DNA of 64,000 bases. Origin: Pectobacterium carotovorum (lineage in GTDB: Bacteria; Pseudomonadota; Gammaproteobacteria; Enterobacterales; Enterobacteriaceae). The DNA lies in contig NZ_JAXAFK010000002.1 in the NCBI RefSeq assembly GCF_033898505.1, positions 62,001-126,000 on the forward strand. Reading direction: 5' to 3'. Within the stretch, counting starts at the first letter, position 1; each line of letters starts with the position of its first letter. Both the position numbers and the translations under genes were made by a program. Positions 45,735-54,120 of the stretch are shown piece after piece. The notes below the pieces were generated by a model. The model was not told the origin of the DNA, ran no database searches, and saw only the letters and a program-made list of their open reading frames with translations.

Positions 45735-46826
45735 TTACTCAAGGGTGAATTTAATGTCTTCGTCACGCACGCTACCGTCGTCAACGTCGTCGAACTCTTC
45801 ATCTGCCTGCGTGACGCGCTTTTTAATCAGCGACAGCATCACGCCGCAGATGACCGTGCCGATACCGAGCGCCAGACAGAACATCAGCGGCTTGGTAAAC
45901 AGCGGGACGACAAACATGCCGCCGTGTGGCACGGGTGCCTCCACGCCCCAGACCATGATGAGCCCGCCCGCAATGGCGGAGGCGACGACGCAGCTAGCGA
46001 CGACTCTGAACAGGTCACGTGCGGCAATCGGGATCACCCCTTCGGTAATCATGCAGATCCCCATCGGGAAGGCGGCTTTCAGCGCCTCTTTTTCTGCACG
46101 GGTGTATTTGTAGCGGGTCAGCAGGAAGGAAAGCGTGATACCGAAAGGCGGAATCATTGAGCCGACAAATTTGACGGCTTCCGGCCCGTAGATACCATCG
46201 ACCAGCATGCCATCTGCGAAGAGCGACATCGTCTTGTTCACCGGCCCGCCGAAATCGAAGGTCGCCATCGCCCCCAAAATCGCCCCCATCAGGAATTTCG
46301 AACCGCCCTGCATGGATTCCAGCAGATGAATCAGCGCTTTTTGCAGCCAGACAATAGGCTGACCGATAAACGTCATCATCAGCAGCCCTGCGATAATGGT
46401 GCTGAGCAGCGGCAGGATCATGACGGGCATCAGCCCCTGCATCGACGTGGGCAGTTTGATGTAGCGACGCAGCAGCAGCACGGTGTAGCCGACTAAGAAG
46501 CCGCCGAGAATACCGCCGATGAATCCGGTTTGAATCTGACCACAGATAAAGCCTACGATCAGACCGGGAGCGAAGCCGGGGCGGTCAGCAATAGAGTAAG
46601 CGATGGCGGCGCTGATGAGCGGAACAATCAGCCCCATGCCCCAGCCGCCGATCTGGTTGAGCATCCACGCAATGCTGCCGGTTTGCTTACCGACATCCGG
46701 GCCGCCGATAACCTGACCGAGTGCAATACAGATCCCGGCGGCGACAATGAGCGGGATCATCCAGGAAATACCGGTAAGAAGATGCCGCTTTATTTCCTGT
46801 CCAACGGTGATTTTTCTGGTGTTCAT
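45735..46826 (-). CDS. PTS fructose-type EIIC permease
   Basis: 363 aa from the ATG at 46826 (MNTRKITVGQEIKRHLLTGI); an in-frame extension overlaps the EIIB end and lacks support. Multi-span membrane protein (about 8-10 segments) of the fructose-mannitol PTS class, with the conserved ATFDFGGPVNK and ICMITEGVIPIAARD motifs. Unlike FruA it has no fused EIIB. The C-terminus is acidic (EEFDDVDDGSVRDED). It forms one transporter with the two next upstream genes. Substrate unknown, probably a ketose or ketose derivative. Confidence 0.93.
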   Translation of the reverse strand: MNTRKITVGQEIKRHLLTGISWMIPLIVAAGICIALGQVIGGPDVGKQTGSIAWMLNQIGGWGMGLIVPLISAAIAYSIADRPGFAPGLIVGFICGQIQTGFIGGILGGFLVGYTVLLLRRYIKLPTSMQGLMPVMILPLLSTIIAGLLMMTFIGQPIVWLQKALIHLLESMQGGSKFLMGAILGAMATFDFGGPVNKTMSLFADGMLVDGIYGPEAVKFVGSMIPPFGITLSFLLTRYKYTRAEKEALKAAFPMGICMITEGVIPIAARDLFRVVASCVVASAIAGGLIMVWGVEAPVPHGGMFVVPLFTKPLMFCLALGIGTVICGVMLSLIKKRVTQADEEFDDVDDGSVRDEDIKFTLE

Positions 46827-46851
46827 AATAATTACCCCGAAATGGAGATAT

Positions 46852-47166
46852 TCAGGCACCCGCTAAAGAACTAGCGACTTTTTCCAGAAATTTAATCGGA
46901 GATTTAATAACAACCTCCGTTTTTACCCGAACGATCGGTTTACCTTTAAATCGCTCTTCGCCTTTTATTTTGATATCGATGGCCAGAATAACGACATCGG
47001 CTGCGGCTATCTCATCGGGCGTTAATTCATTTTCAGTACCAATGGTGCCCTGAGTTTCTACTTTGATGGCGTAATTTAAGGCGTTAGCACCTTTAATGAG
47101 TTTCTCGCGTGCGATATAGGTATGCGCAATGCCTGCCGTGCAGGCGGCAACACAAACAATATTCAT
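46852..47166 (-). CDS. PTS fructose-type EIIB component
   Basis: 104 aa from the ATG at 47166; the frame extends further upstream into the EIIA end but the family N-terminus is MNIVCVAACTAGIAHTYIAR. Phospho-accepting Cys9 lies in AACTAGIAHT, and a family ETQGTIGTENEL segment follows. It takes phosphate from the EIIA His and passes it to the sugar in EIIC. It lies 13 bases after EIIA and 25 before EIIC. Confidence 0.95.
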   Translation of the reverse strand: MNIVCVAACTAGIAHTYIAREKLIKGANALNYAIKVETQGTIGTENELTPDEIAAADVVILAIDIKIKGEERFKGKPIVRVKTEVVIKSPIKFLEKVASSLAGA

Positions 47167-47179
47167 TTTGAGCCTCGTC

Positions 47180-47659
47180 TTATGTCGGAGTGACGGGAGC
47201 TGTTTCTGCATACTGACTAAACAGCCGAATAATTTTATGGGGATCGGATTCGTCCAACAGTTGAGCAATCACCTCATCGTCGGCCAGTGCACTGGCAACC
47301 TGAGACAGCAGGCGAATATGTGTCGTGTTCTGATCTTCCAGACGCACGGCAAAAAGAATAATGCAGCGAACCTGGCTACCGTCCAGCGTCTCCCAGGGAA
47401 TATCCTGACGGGTACGGCCAATCGCGAGCGTGGTCTGTTTTACGGCGGAGGATTTTCCGTGGGGGATCGCAATATGGTTTTCAAAACCGGTCGATCCTTC
47501 TGCTTCACGTAGCCAGACGTCATGAATAAAATCCTGTTTATTGGTAATAGCGCCATCGGCATACAGCAAATCAGTTAATTCATTAATGGCTTCATCTTTA
47601 TTGGTTGCGGACATAGTTAGCTTTACGCGATTAGCATTCAGTATTTTATTGATATCCAT
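47180..47659 (-). CDS. PTS fructose-type EIIA component
   Basis: 159 aa, PTS_EIIA type 2 domain. Phosphorylatable His67 lies in FENHIAIPHGKSSAVK, with TTLAIGRTRQDIPWETLDG and LLSQVASALADDEVI after it. It receives phosphate from HPr. It is separate from EIIB, as in the Fry/Frv-like multi-gene fructose-type systems. It starts 47 bases after the regulator gene. Confidence 0.95.
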   Translation of the reverse strand: MDINKILNANRVKLTMSATNKDEAINELTDLLYADGAITNKQDFIHDVWLREAEGSTGFENHIAIPHGKSSAVKQTTLAIGRTRQDIPWETLDGSQVRCIILFAVRLEDQNTTHIRLLSQVASALADDEVIAQLLDESDPHKIIRLFSQYAETAPVTPT

Positions 47660-47706
47660 TTATCACACCTCATCTATAAATGTTAAAAGTAACGTTCGGC
47701 CAATAA

Positions 47707-49257
47707 TCAATGGGGGACGGCCTGATGCAGTTGATTAGCGATAACTTTTTCGGTAACACGCTTAATGTCATCGTCATTAAAAAAGGCGGAAACATAGACG
47801 ACAGGAATGTGTTGTTCTTCCAGGTGAATCGTGGAAATAATCAGCTCAATCTCTTCCTGCTGACAAAATATCTGCATATTGCTGGCTGAGACCACGCCAA
47901 CAATAATCCAGTCGGGAAACGCGCGCAGAATACGGTTTTTTAGCAGATGCGAGGTTCCCACACCGCTGGAGCACACCACCAATATACGTTTATGGGCAAT
48001 TTGGCGTTCCAGCGCGGCTTGAAAATGAATGGTCAGATAGCCGATTTCATCCTCAGCGACCGGTTTTAATTGAAACTGCTGGCATACTTCACTCATTGCC
48101 TGCTGAGTCATTTCATAAATATCGATAAATTCGCTTTTGATATCGTCTAATAACGGGTTGCGAATGTGTATTTGGTATTTTAAGCGGTTAAGCAATGGCT
48201 TGATATGAATCAGCAGCCCTTCATGCAATAATTTATCTGTGGACAGGTCGATATTGATTAACGCAGAAAATATCTGCGTCAATGCGCGCGTGATTCTTCG
48301 TGACTCACCGTTAGAGAATTGATAACGCAGCAGTTGGTTATTTTCCCGCTCCTCCATCACAATGCCCGAAGAAATAATATATTGATAAATGAACCAGACC
48401 TCATCAGAGGGCAGCGTGCTCTCGACCCGCTGTTCTATTTGGCTCACCATATTTTGAGCGATGGAGAAGATACGATTATCAACCTGCTGATGAACGGATT
48501 CTTCCGCCATCATTAACGCTTTTCCCTGCGCAATACGGTGCATCATAATTAAGGTATGTGTGAAAATGTTGATGTAATAAGGCTCGCCGAGCGGATAAGA
48601 AAGCTGCCGCTCCATGCTCTGTAACAGCGCTTCGACGAAGGACACGTCTTCTTCACCGAAATAGTTAATCAGCGCTTTATAGCTACCGGGATCGAGACGA
48701 GAATGGCTAAGCGGGCCGGGTTCTTTATGGTGCATCACGTCATTAATGAGCGAGGCCATCGCCTGGCGTACCTGATTCTCACTGCCTTCGATGTGCGTAC
48801 CGCTCTGGCTGCGCACCAGCGACAGCCCCAGCGGATGTAGCCAGCTTTCGATGATTTTCAGGTCGTTAACGATAGAGGCGCTGCTGATAAAATAGCGCTC
48901 TGACAGCTTGCTGATGGACGTTTCATGAGGCGTATCGCTTAACAGCTGCGAGGCGATTTTGACGCGGCGGGCATTGTTGATCAGCGCATCGGTATCCCCG
49001 TCGTCCACGACAATTTGCTGTTCCAGCAACGCGAGGTGTCGGTCGTCATCGGTGGTTAACATGATTCCCGCACCGACCTTTTTGTCTGGATAAATATTCC
49101 AGACAGAAAGGAAGGCCTCAACAAATTGCATATCACGATAGACGGTTTTTTCAGACACATCGAGGTAATGTGCAATATCTTTAACCGTTACATATCCCTG
49201 GTGTTGTAACAGATATTTCAATAAACGGTTCTGGCGTGAGGTGAGTGGCTGCATCAT
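47707..49257 (-). CDS. PRD-containing transcriptional activator of the PTS operon (MtlR/BglG-like)
   Basis: 516 aa. Order: N-terminal HTH (about 5-50, YVTVKDIAHYLDVSEKTVYRD), second winged HTH/Mga-like region (about 95-160), PRD1 (about 190-300; His234, His240), PRD2 (about 305-415; His351 in LLIHIKP and His411 in LTIHFQA), and a C-terminal EIIB-like domain with Cys429 in VVCSSGVGTS. There is no C-terminal EIIA domain, unlike longer MtlR-type activators. PRD1 seems to lack its second usual His (sequence DEVWFIYQYI). The gene leads the operon and likely senses PTS phosphorylation state. Confidence 0.92.
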   Translation of the reverse strand: MMQPLTSRQNRLLKYLLQHQGYVTVKDIAHYLDVSEKTVYRDMQFVEAFLSVWNIYPDKKVGAGIMLTTDDDRHLALLEQQIVVDDGDTDALINNARRVKIASQLLSDTPHETSISKLSERYFISSASIVNDLKIIESWLHPLGLSLVRSQSGTHIEGSENQVRQAMASLINDVMHHKEPGPLSHSRLDPGSYKALINYFGEEDVSFVEALLQSMERQLSYPLGEPYYINIFTHTLIMMHRIAQGKALMMAEESVHQQVDNRIFSIAQNMVSQIEQRVESTLPSDEVWFIYQYIISSGIVMEERENNQLLRYQFSNGESRRITRALTQIFSALINIDLSTDKLLHEGLLIHIKPLLNRLKYQIHIRNPLLDDIKSEFIDIYEMTQQAMSEVCQQFQLKPVAEDEIGYLTIHFQAALERQIAHKRILVVCSSGVGTSHLLKNRILRAFPDWIIVGVVSASNMQIFCQQEEIELIISTIHLEEQHIPVVYVSAFFNDDDIKRVTEKVIANQLHQAVPH

Positions 49258-49461
49258 ATTACCCTCATTTGTCTTTAGATTTTCTGATGCTTATCGAATT
49301 GATAATTTTTTCTAAATAATTTCCTGTTTTATTTTCTCTGTCGGTTTATTTAAATAGCGTGCTGTAGTAATGAATCTAGTCGCGATAGCCGAGAGGGACA
49401 ATACTAAATGCTGTCCGCTGAATAGGACAAAATTAAAACATGGCGCTGACTGAATATTAAT

Positions 49462-49477
49462 TGAGATCGCGATCACG
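49462..49477. promoter_or_regulatory. Candidate CRP site upstream of the PTS operon
   Basis: TGAGATCGCGATCACG is nearly palindromic and agrees with TGTGATCTAGATCACA at 12 of 16 positions. It lies about 205 bases upstream of the regulator start, which fits catabolite control of a sugar operon. Confidence 0.5.
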
Positions 49478-49589
49478 TTATAGCATGAGTTAAGTCAGAC
49501 ATTCTTATCGATATATTCATTCTTTAATACTGAGAAATAACGATATTGGCGTAATTAAACGGGGTGCGGCGGGAAGAGCGTGTAGAGAA

Positions 49590-49629
49590 AAATAAAAAGG
49601 CAAGAAAGCCGCGGTGTGCATTCTTGCCT
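49590..49629 (-). terminator. Terminator of the TonB-dependent receptor gene (minus strand)
   Basis: GGCAAGAA (49599-49606) pairs with TTCTTGCC (49621-49628). On the minus strand it is followed by TTTTTATTTTTC. Confidence 0.85.
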
Positions 49630-49689
49630 GAGTGGTGGCGATGCCTGAATGAGGCACCGCCTGTTCAATGACAGCGTGAGTGATGCGGA

Positions 49690-52092
49690 TTAGAAGTCCA
49701 CGTTCACGCCCAGTTGGAAGGAACGGCCAGGCTGCACGGAGAGTGCGCGGTCATACTGCCCCTGCCGATCGTTGGTCTCAATCTGGCGGCTGCTGAGATA
49801 ATCCCAATATTTACGGTCAGTCAGGTTATACACGCCGCCGTTGATTCTCACGTTTTTGGTCACGCGATAGTAGGCCGTCAGGTCAACCATGCCGTAGCCG
49901 GGAATCCGCATATATTCGGCACTCGAGGCTGTGATCGCGCTGCCTGCATTGGTATAGCTTTCACGGCTGGTATCCTTCGCCTGTTTCCCTTTCTGGAAGG
50001 TGGAGGTCAGGGCGGCACCGTAGCGCTGGGAAGGATCGTCGTAGGCGATACCTATCACCGCTTTCATCGGAGCAACGCTGTCGAGATCGACATAGCGGTC
50101 GCCAAGGTAGCGGGATTGCGATTGGCCTTTGGTGTAGCCAAACGCCAGCGTGGTGCTGAGCCCATCAACAGCCGGGAACCAGGTGCCTAGCTGTATTTTG
50201 CTGCTGACTTCGCCGCCGTAGATATAAGCCTTATCGCGGTTTTCCGCCTGATATATCGTACTGATGTTACTTGGCACATTGGTAAATTTATCGGGGTTAG
50301 CGCTACGACGGTAACGGGTGTTGGCGATAAAATTCTTATACGTGTTGTAGAACAGCGCGGTGCGGAAAGTGATTCCCTCCGTCGCTTCACCTTTTAAGCC
50401 CCATTCGACGTTGTTGCTGGTTTCTGTTTTGAGGTCGCTATTGCCGATAAAGGCATACTGGAATGGCCCGGCATAGTTGGCGTCAAGGTTGGTGCTGCCA
50501 TAAAGCTGGCTGGCATCCGGGAATTGTGCGCCACGACGGTACTGCAAATAGGTTGTCAGCGTTGGGGTGATGTCATAGAGGAAGCTCAGTGAAGGCAGGA
50601 CTTGCGTATCACTGTTGGCTTTACCGTACAGTCTGTTGACATCGGATTCATTGATTACGCTGCCGTCACCGCTCAGGCGAACCGTATTGGTTGGTTTGGT
50701 GCGCTGATGGACGGCGCGCACGGCAGGGACAACCGAGAAGGCGTGCCCCGCCAGATCCCACGTAACCGTATCCTGCACAAAGCCTCCAACGGTGTAGCTG
50801 TTGCTATCGGCTTCTGGCTGCATGATGTTATTGGCACCCGTTTGATTAGGCGATTGCCTGAACGGGCGCTCTGTCTTGCTTTGGCTGGCATTAAGGCCCC
50901 AGCTGAACTCGTGACGATCCCAGCTTTTCACCATATGGGTATCGAATCCATAGGTGGTGACATTGTAGTCGGAATAGACCCGGTGGCTATCTGCTGCCGC
51001 CATCCCTGTGGTTGCTGGCAGCCAGGTATTGTCGTGTGATTCGCTGTTTTGGAAGTAAATGCGGCTATCAACCAAATCGACCAGCGTATTGTTAACGGGC
51101 GTCCAGCGATCTTTCAGGCTGGCGGTCCAGCGGCGTGTCTCGCTGCTTTGTTGTGCCGTGCCGTAAATGGTGTTGTTGCCGCTTGGCAGATTACCCCAGT
51201 AGTCATAATGGGTATGGTTGGTTTTATGGTAATAATCCAGCGTACCGGTGAGCTGATGCTCGTCATTGGCCTGCCAAATGCCGGACGCCAAAATGGCGTT
51301 AGAGTGCCAGTTGGCAGGGTAAGCGGCGATCTCGTCGCTGTTATTACGCGTTTGCTGGCCGTCGCGGCGGCTGAGTACGAGAACGCCGCGCAGCTCGGCA
51401 TCACCACCTGCGGCGGTGATGCCGTTATGCCAACCATGGTTGGCGGAATCAAAGTCACTCTGAAGACCAAAGTAGTCCTGCTTGCCTGCTTTCAGATAAT
51501 CATCGGCAGATTTGGGGCGGAAGGAGACGCTGCCACCGAGTGCATTGATGGTATTTTCGGCGGAGGTGACGCCTGACTCAATATCGACGCCGCTGTACAC
51601 GTAAGGGTCGATATAGTCGCGTCCCATGCCGAACGTATTGAATCCGGCGCGGCTGGCGTAGCTGCGGCCTGTGGCATTGGGCAGAGCGATGCCATCGGTA
51701 TCGATAGCCACGCGGTTGCTTTCAATGCCGCGAATGTTGTAGCCCGTGTAACCGCCGCGATCGAAGCCGCTTTTCCCTGTATTACTGCCACCGCTGGCAC
51801 CCGTTGCGCTCACCAGCGGTTGATAACGCATGATGGTGCCAAAATTATTGCCGCCTTCTTTCTGCATATCTTCGGCGGTTAGCGTCGTACTCGACCCCGC
51901 TTTTTTCTCAATTTTCGGCGAGTTAACGACCATCACATCGTCGGTCTGTCCCGTTTTTTCTGCCGAAGTGTCTTGATTCTTCCCGCTGAGTACGTTGTTG
52001 CCCGTGGTGCTATCCGCTGCCATGCTGTTCAGCGCGACGCCAGTTAAGATGCTGGTGAGAAGAATTTTATTTAAATTCTTGTTAATTAACAT
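49690..52092 (-). CDS. TonB-dependent outer-membrane receptor (heme/hemoglobin-type)
   Basis: 800 aa with signal peptide MLINKNLNKILLTSILTGVA...SMA. TonB-box-like DDVMVVNSP is near residue 51. A plug domain (about 60-195) contains GGYTGYNIRGIESNRVAIDTDG, typical of the hemoglobin/transferrin/lactoferrin receptor family. The C-terminal 22-strand barrel ends in ...RSFQLGVNVDF with a terminal Phe. FRAP-like (YRRGAQFPDASQLYG) and NPDL-like (GNSDLKTETSNNVEWG) boxes are recognisable. Probable role: iron acquisition from heme proteins, with TonB-ExbBD supplying energy. The ligand is inferred; no heme transport or hemophore genes are adjacent. Confidence 0.85.
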   Translation of the reverse strand: MLINKNLNKILLTSILTGVALNSMAADSTTGNNVLSGKNQDTSAEKTGQTDDVMVVNSPKIEKKAGSSTTLTAEDMQKEGGNNFGTIMRYQPLVSATGASGGSNTGKSGFDRGGYTGYNIRGIESNRVAIDTDGIALPNATGRSYASRAGFNTFGMGRDYIDPYVYSGVDIESGVTSAENTINALGGSVSFRPKSADDYLKAGKQDYFGLQSDFDSANHGWHNGITAAGGDAELRGVLVLSRRDGQQTRNNSDEIAAYPANWHSNAILASGIWQANDEHQLTGTLDYYHKTNHTHYDYWGNLPSGNNTIYGTAQQSSETRRWTASLKDRWTPVNNTLVDLVDSRIYFQNSESHDNTWLPATTGMAAADSHRVYSDYNVTTYGFDTHMVKSWDRHEFSWGLNASQSKTERPFRQSPNQTGANNIMQPEADSNSYTVGGFVQDTVTWDLAGHAFSVVPAVRAVHQRTKPTNTVRLSGDGSVINESDVNRLYGKANSDTQVLPSLSFLYDITPTLTTYLQYRRGAQFPDASQLYGSTNLDANYAGPFQYAFIGNSDLKTETSNNVEWGLKGEATEGITFRTALFYNTYKNFIANTRYRRSANPDKFTNVPSNISTIYQAENRDKAYIYGGEVSSKIQLGTWFPAVDGLSTTLAFGYTKGQSQSRYLGDRYVDLDSVAPMKAVIGIAYDDPSQRYGAALTSTFQKGKQAKDTSRESYTNAGSAITASSAEYMRIPGYGMVDLTAYYRVTKNVRINGGVYNLTDRKYWDYLSSRQIETNDRQGQYDRALSVQPGRSFQLGVNVDF

Positions 52093-52206
52093 AATGATGC
52101 TCTGCTATAAGGTTGTTCTGGCCAGCGGCGTTGGGGAAACATGGCGTGCTGGTAGCTAACGTCTGCAAGGGAAATGCAAAACGACGAATAACATTAATTA
52201 TCATGT

Positions 52207-52225
52207 GGTAATGATAACTATTATC
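52207..52225. promoter_or_regulatory. Fur box upstream of the TonB-dependent receptor
   Basis: GGTAATGATAACTATTATC matches the 19-base Fur consensus GATAATGATAATCATTATC at 16 positions. It lies 115 bases upstream of the receptor start; a further TAATTATTATCATC half-type repeat at about 52233-52245 may extend the site. It supports iron repression of the receptor. Confidence 0.85.
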
Positions 52226-52342
52226 AATATGCTAATTATTATCATCTGTTGTTGCAATGATGATGAATAATTCTTAATGAAACGGTATGTGTGCTATCAA
52301 TGCTGAAGCGACGGTGGATGCGCGATGTATCAATGAGGTGTA

Positions 52343-52678
52343 ATGAAACTGCCAACGTATGAAACCGATCACTACGAGCTGGACGACGGTGAAGCGCTTA
52401 ACCGCGAGTATCCTGATTCATTCTGGATTCCAGACAACGAAGTACGTGAGTCACTCGTCCCCGACGATTTTGTTAAGCTGATCTTTCGTATGGAAAAAAC
52501 CGCAGGCGCGGATGAGCTTTCGGTGGAAAGGATGTGGGTCAGAGTGACGAAAAAGCATCACGTGTTTTATCAAGGTGTTTTAGACAATACTCCCACGGGA
52601 AGCGACTGCGTGCGGTGCGGCCAGATTGTTACGTTTCATGCTTGTCACGTGATTGGTATTTATGGAAAGGATGAATAG
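52343..52678 (+). CDS. Small hypothetical protein, DUF2314-like
   Basis: 111 aa. MKLPTYETDHYELDDGEALNR leads into FWIPDNEVRESLVPDDFVKLIFRM, then VERMWVRVTKK and FYQGVLDNTP...CGQIVTFHACHVIGIYG. This pattern (aromatic Trp-Val, then LDN-P, then a polar end) resembles DUF2314 proteins, which often appear among immunity-like genes. RBS GAGGTG. No signal peptide or membrane segment. First of three same-strand small genes. Function not recognised. Confidence 0.7.
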   Translation: MKLPTYETDHYELDDGEALNREYPDSFWIPDNEVRESLVPDDFVKLIFRMEKTAGADELSVERMWVRVTKKHHVFYQGVLDNTPTGSDCVRCGQIVTFHACHVIGIYGKDE

Positions 52679-52741
52679 CCGCATTGGTCACAGCAGCGAC
52701 ATCCAGGTGCCAGCTCTGCTGGTTGATAGGGTACTTAATAG

Positions 52742-53392
52742 ATGAAGATTGCGGCACTTCGGGCAAAAGCCCGGCGTAACACGCTTGAAGTCGAGCATAT
52801 TCTTGCTGCGGCGAAAGCACGCTTGCCGGGGTTACGCGATGAGCTTAATCGGCTATCCGCTGAGTGTAGCTGGTCTCAATCACCCTATTTGCCCGATGGC
52901 ACACACGTTGTGCCGTTAGCGAAATGGGCTGACATTGCGGGCGTTTATGCTGACGATGGGATTGAGGCGCTGGGTGTGCTGGCTGCTGAACCCGATAATG
53001 CTGCGTATGTGATCGGCCTGCTTGAAGCGCTTCAATCACATGCTGCGGTGAATGCGTTGATAGCTTTCTTTCCTGCCGTTATGCAGGCACCTGAGCACGC
53101 GCTGGAAACGGCATGGCGCCTTACCTCCACCTATAACTCGCTCTTGAGTTTCAAAGGCGGCGTTGTGGCGACGGACGAGCAGGCAACGGCGGTGCGCACT
53201 TTTCTGATGCGGCTTTTACCGCTGGCAACGTCGGAACATCATATCCTCCTGATATTCTGTGCGCTGCGTGGCGTTGGCGATTCATCCTCTCTGGAACTGC
53301 TGGCAGGCCAACGCGATCTGGCTCCACCCAATGACACAATCAGAGCAAGTGTTATACGCGCGATTCGCCAGCGACTGAAAGATCAACGCTGA
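52742..53392 (+). CDS. Hypothetical protein, helical repeat-like
   Basis: 216 aa, not recognised. It is rich in Ala and Leu and predicted by eye to be almost entirely helical (VEHILAAAKARLPGLRDELN, YVIGLLEALQSHAAVNALIAF, LLIFCALRGVGDSSSLELLAG), which suggests a HEAT-like repeat. No signal peptide. It begins 63 bases after the preceding small gene and 35 before the next, so the three may form one transcript. The first part contains a Trp-rich LSAECSWSQSPYL stretch. No enzyme motif was seen. Confidence 0.65.
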   Translation: MKIAALRAKARRNTLEVEHILAAAKARLPGLRDELNRLSAECSWSQSPYLPDGTHVVPLAKWADIAGVYADDGIEALGVLAAEPDNAAYVIGLLEALQSHAAVNALIAFFPAVMQAPEHALETAWRLTSTYNSLLSFKGGVVATDEQATAVRTFLMRLLPLATSEHHILLIFCALRGVGDSSSLELLAGQRDLAPPNDTIRASVIRAIRQRLKDQR

Positions 53393-53427
53393 CTTTTCCC
53401 TTAGCCGCAACTGCGAGATGACTCACG

Positions 53428-53931
53428 ATGTCGATTGAAATCCCCGAATCCGTGCTTCCACTGTTTCAGGCGGCGGGCTGGCCGAATGTCGCACCACAAT
53501 CAGTCCCGCCGTTTATGCCTGAGAATCATCCGGCTTTTGCTATCCTGCACGCGTTTGGCGGGCTGACGGTTGGGCAGTGTGGCGCAGGAGAAGAGTGCGC
53601 TAGCGGCGATATTATTTTTGGCTGCAACGAGGATATGCAGGAGGATGAAACGCTGCTGGAGTGGCAGGGCATTCTGAATACGACGCTGATTCTGATCGGC
53701 GAAACCCATCATTCACACGGTGCTCTGCTGATGGATAGCGAGGGAGTCTGCTACGGAATGAGCTTTATACATGAGGCATTCTGGTTTGAAGGGGCCGCTT
53801 TCGGTGCTGCCGTTGAACGCATTCTGCTTGGCCGTAAGGGGAAACCGATGCTGCGGCCAGACGAACCGTCAATATCCGTATATGGCGAAACGATTACCGC
53901 CGATCATCCGAGCGTCTATCACTACCGCTAG
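53428..53931 (+). CDS. SUKH-family immunity-like protein (SUKH-3 type)
   Basis: 167 aa. Opening IPESVLPLFQAAGWPNV, then AILHAFGGLTVGQCG, LILIGETHHSHGALLMDSEGVCYGMSF and AAVERILLGRK fit the SUKH-3 pattern, in which a Gly-Gly-Leu motif is followed by a strand-rich MD-G-VYG segment. SUKH proteins are commonly immunity factors against contact-delivered nuclease toxins. No toxin gene is in the window. Cytoplasmic, no signal peptide. Last of the three small genes before parC. Confidence 0.72.
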   Translation: MSIEIPESVLPLFQAAGWPNVAPQSVPPFMPENHPAFAILHAFGGLTVGQCGAGEECASGDIIFGCNEDMQEDETLLEWQGILNTTLILIGETHHSHGALLMDSEGVCYGMSFIHEAFWFEGAAFGAAVERILLGRKGKPMLRPDEPSISVYGETITADHPSVYHYR

Positions 53932-54120
53932 CCCTCTTTTCTCGCCGAAGCCGGATTCACCTCAGTCATTATCGGCGTGGAGCCGCGACACGGTTCTCTG
54001 CGAGATTGTTCCCTGTGACAGCACCTCATCAGATAAGGTACTATTCCCGCCAAACATACCGCCGCTATGGCGTGCCGGAAAGCGTAACCATCGCGCCGCG
54101 ATGTGAGGGAAATGAGATAA

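Larger units (their letters stand above)
49258..49689. other. Regulatory gap upstream of the PTS operon and downstream of the TonB receptor gene
   Basis: About 430 bases, AT-rich, no gene. It holds the promoter region of the minus-strand regulator gene, a candidate CRP site, three spaced GGACA/TGTCC-type motifs (49395-49400, 49411-49416, 49424-49429) and the terminator of the receptor gene. Confidence 0.6.
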
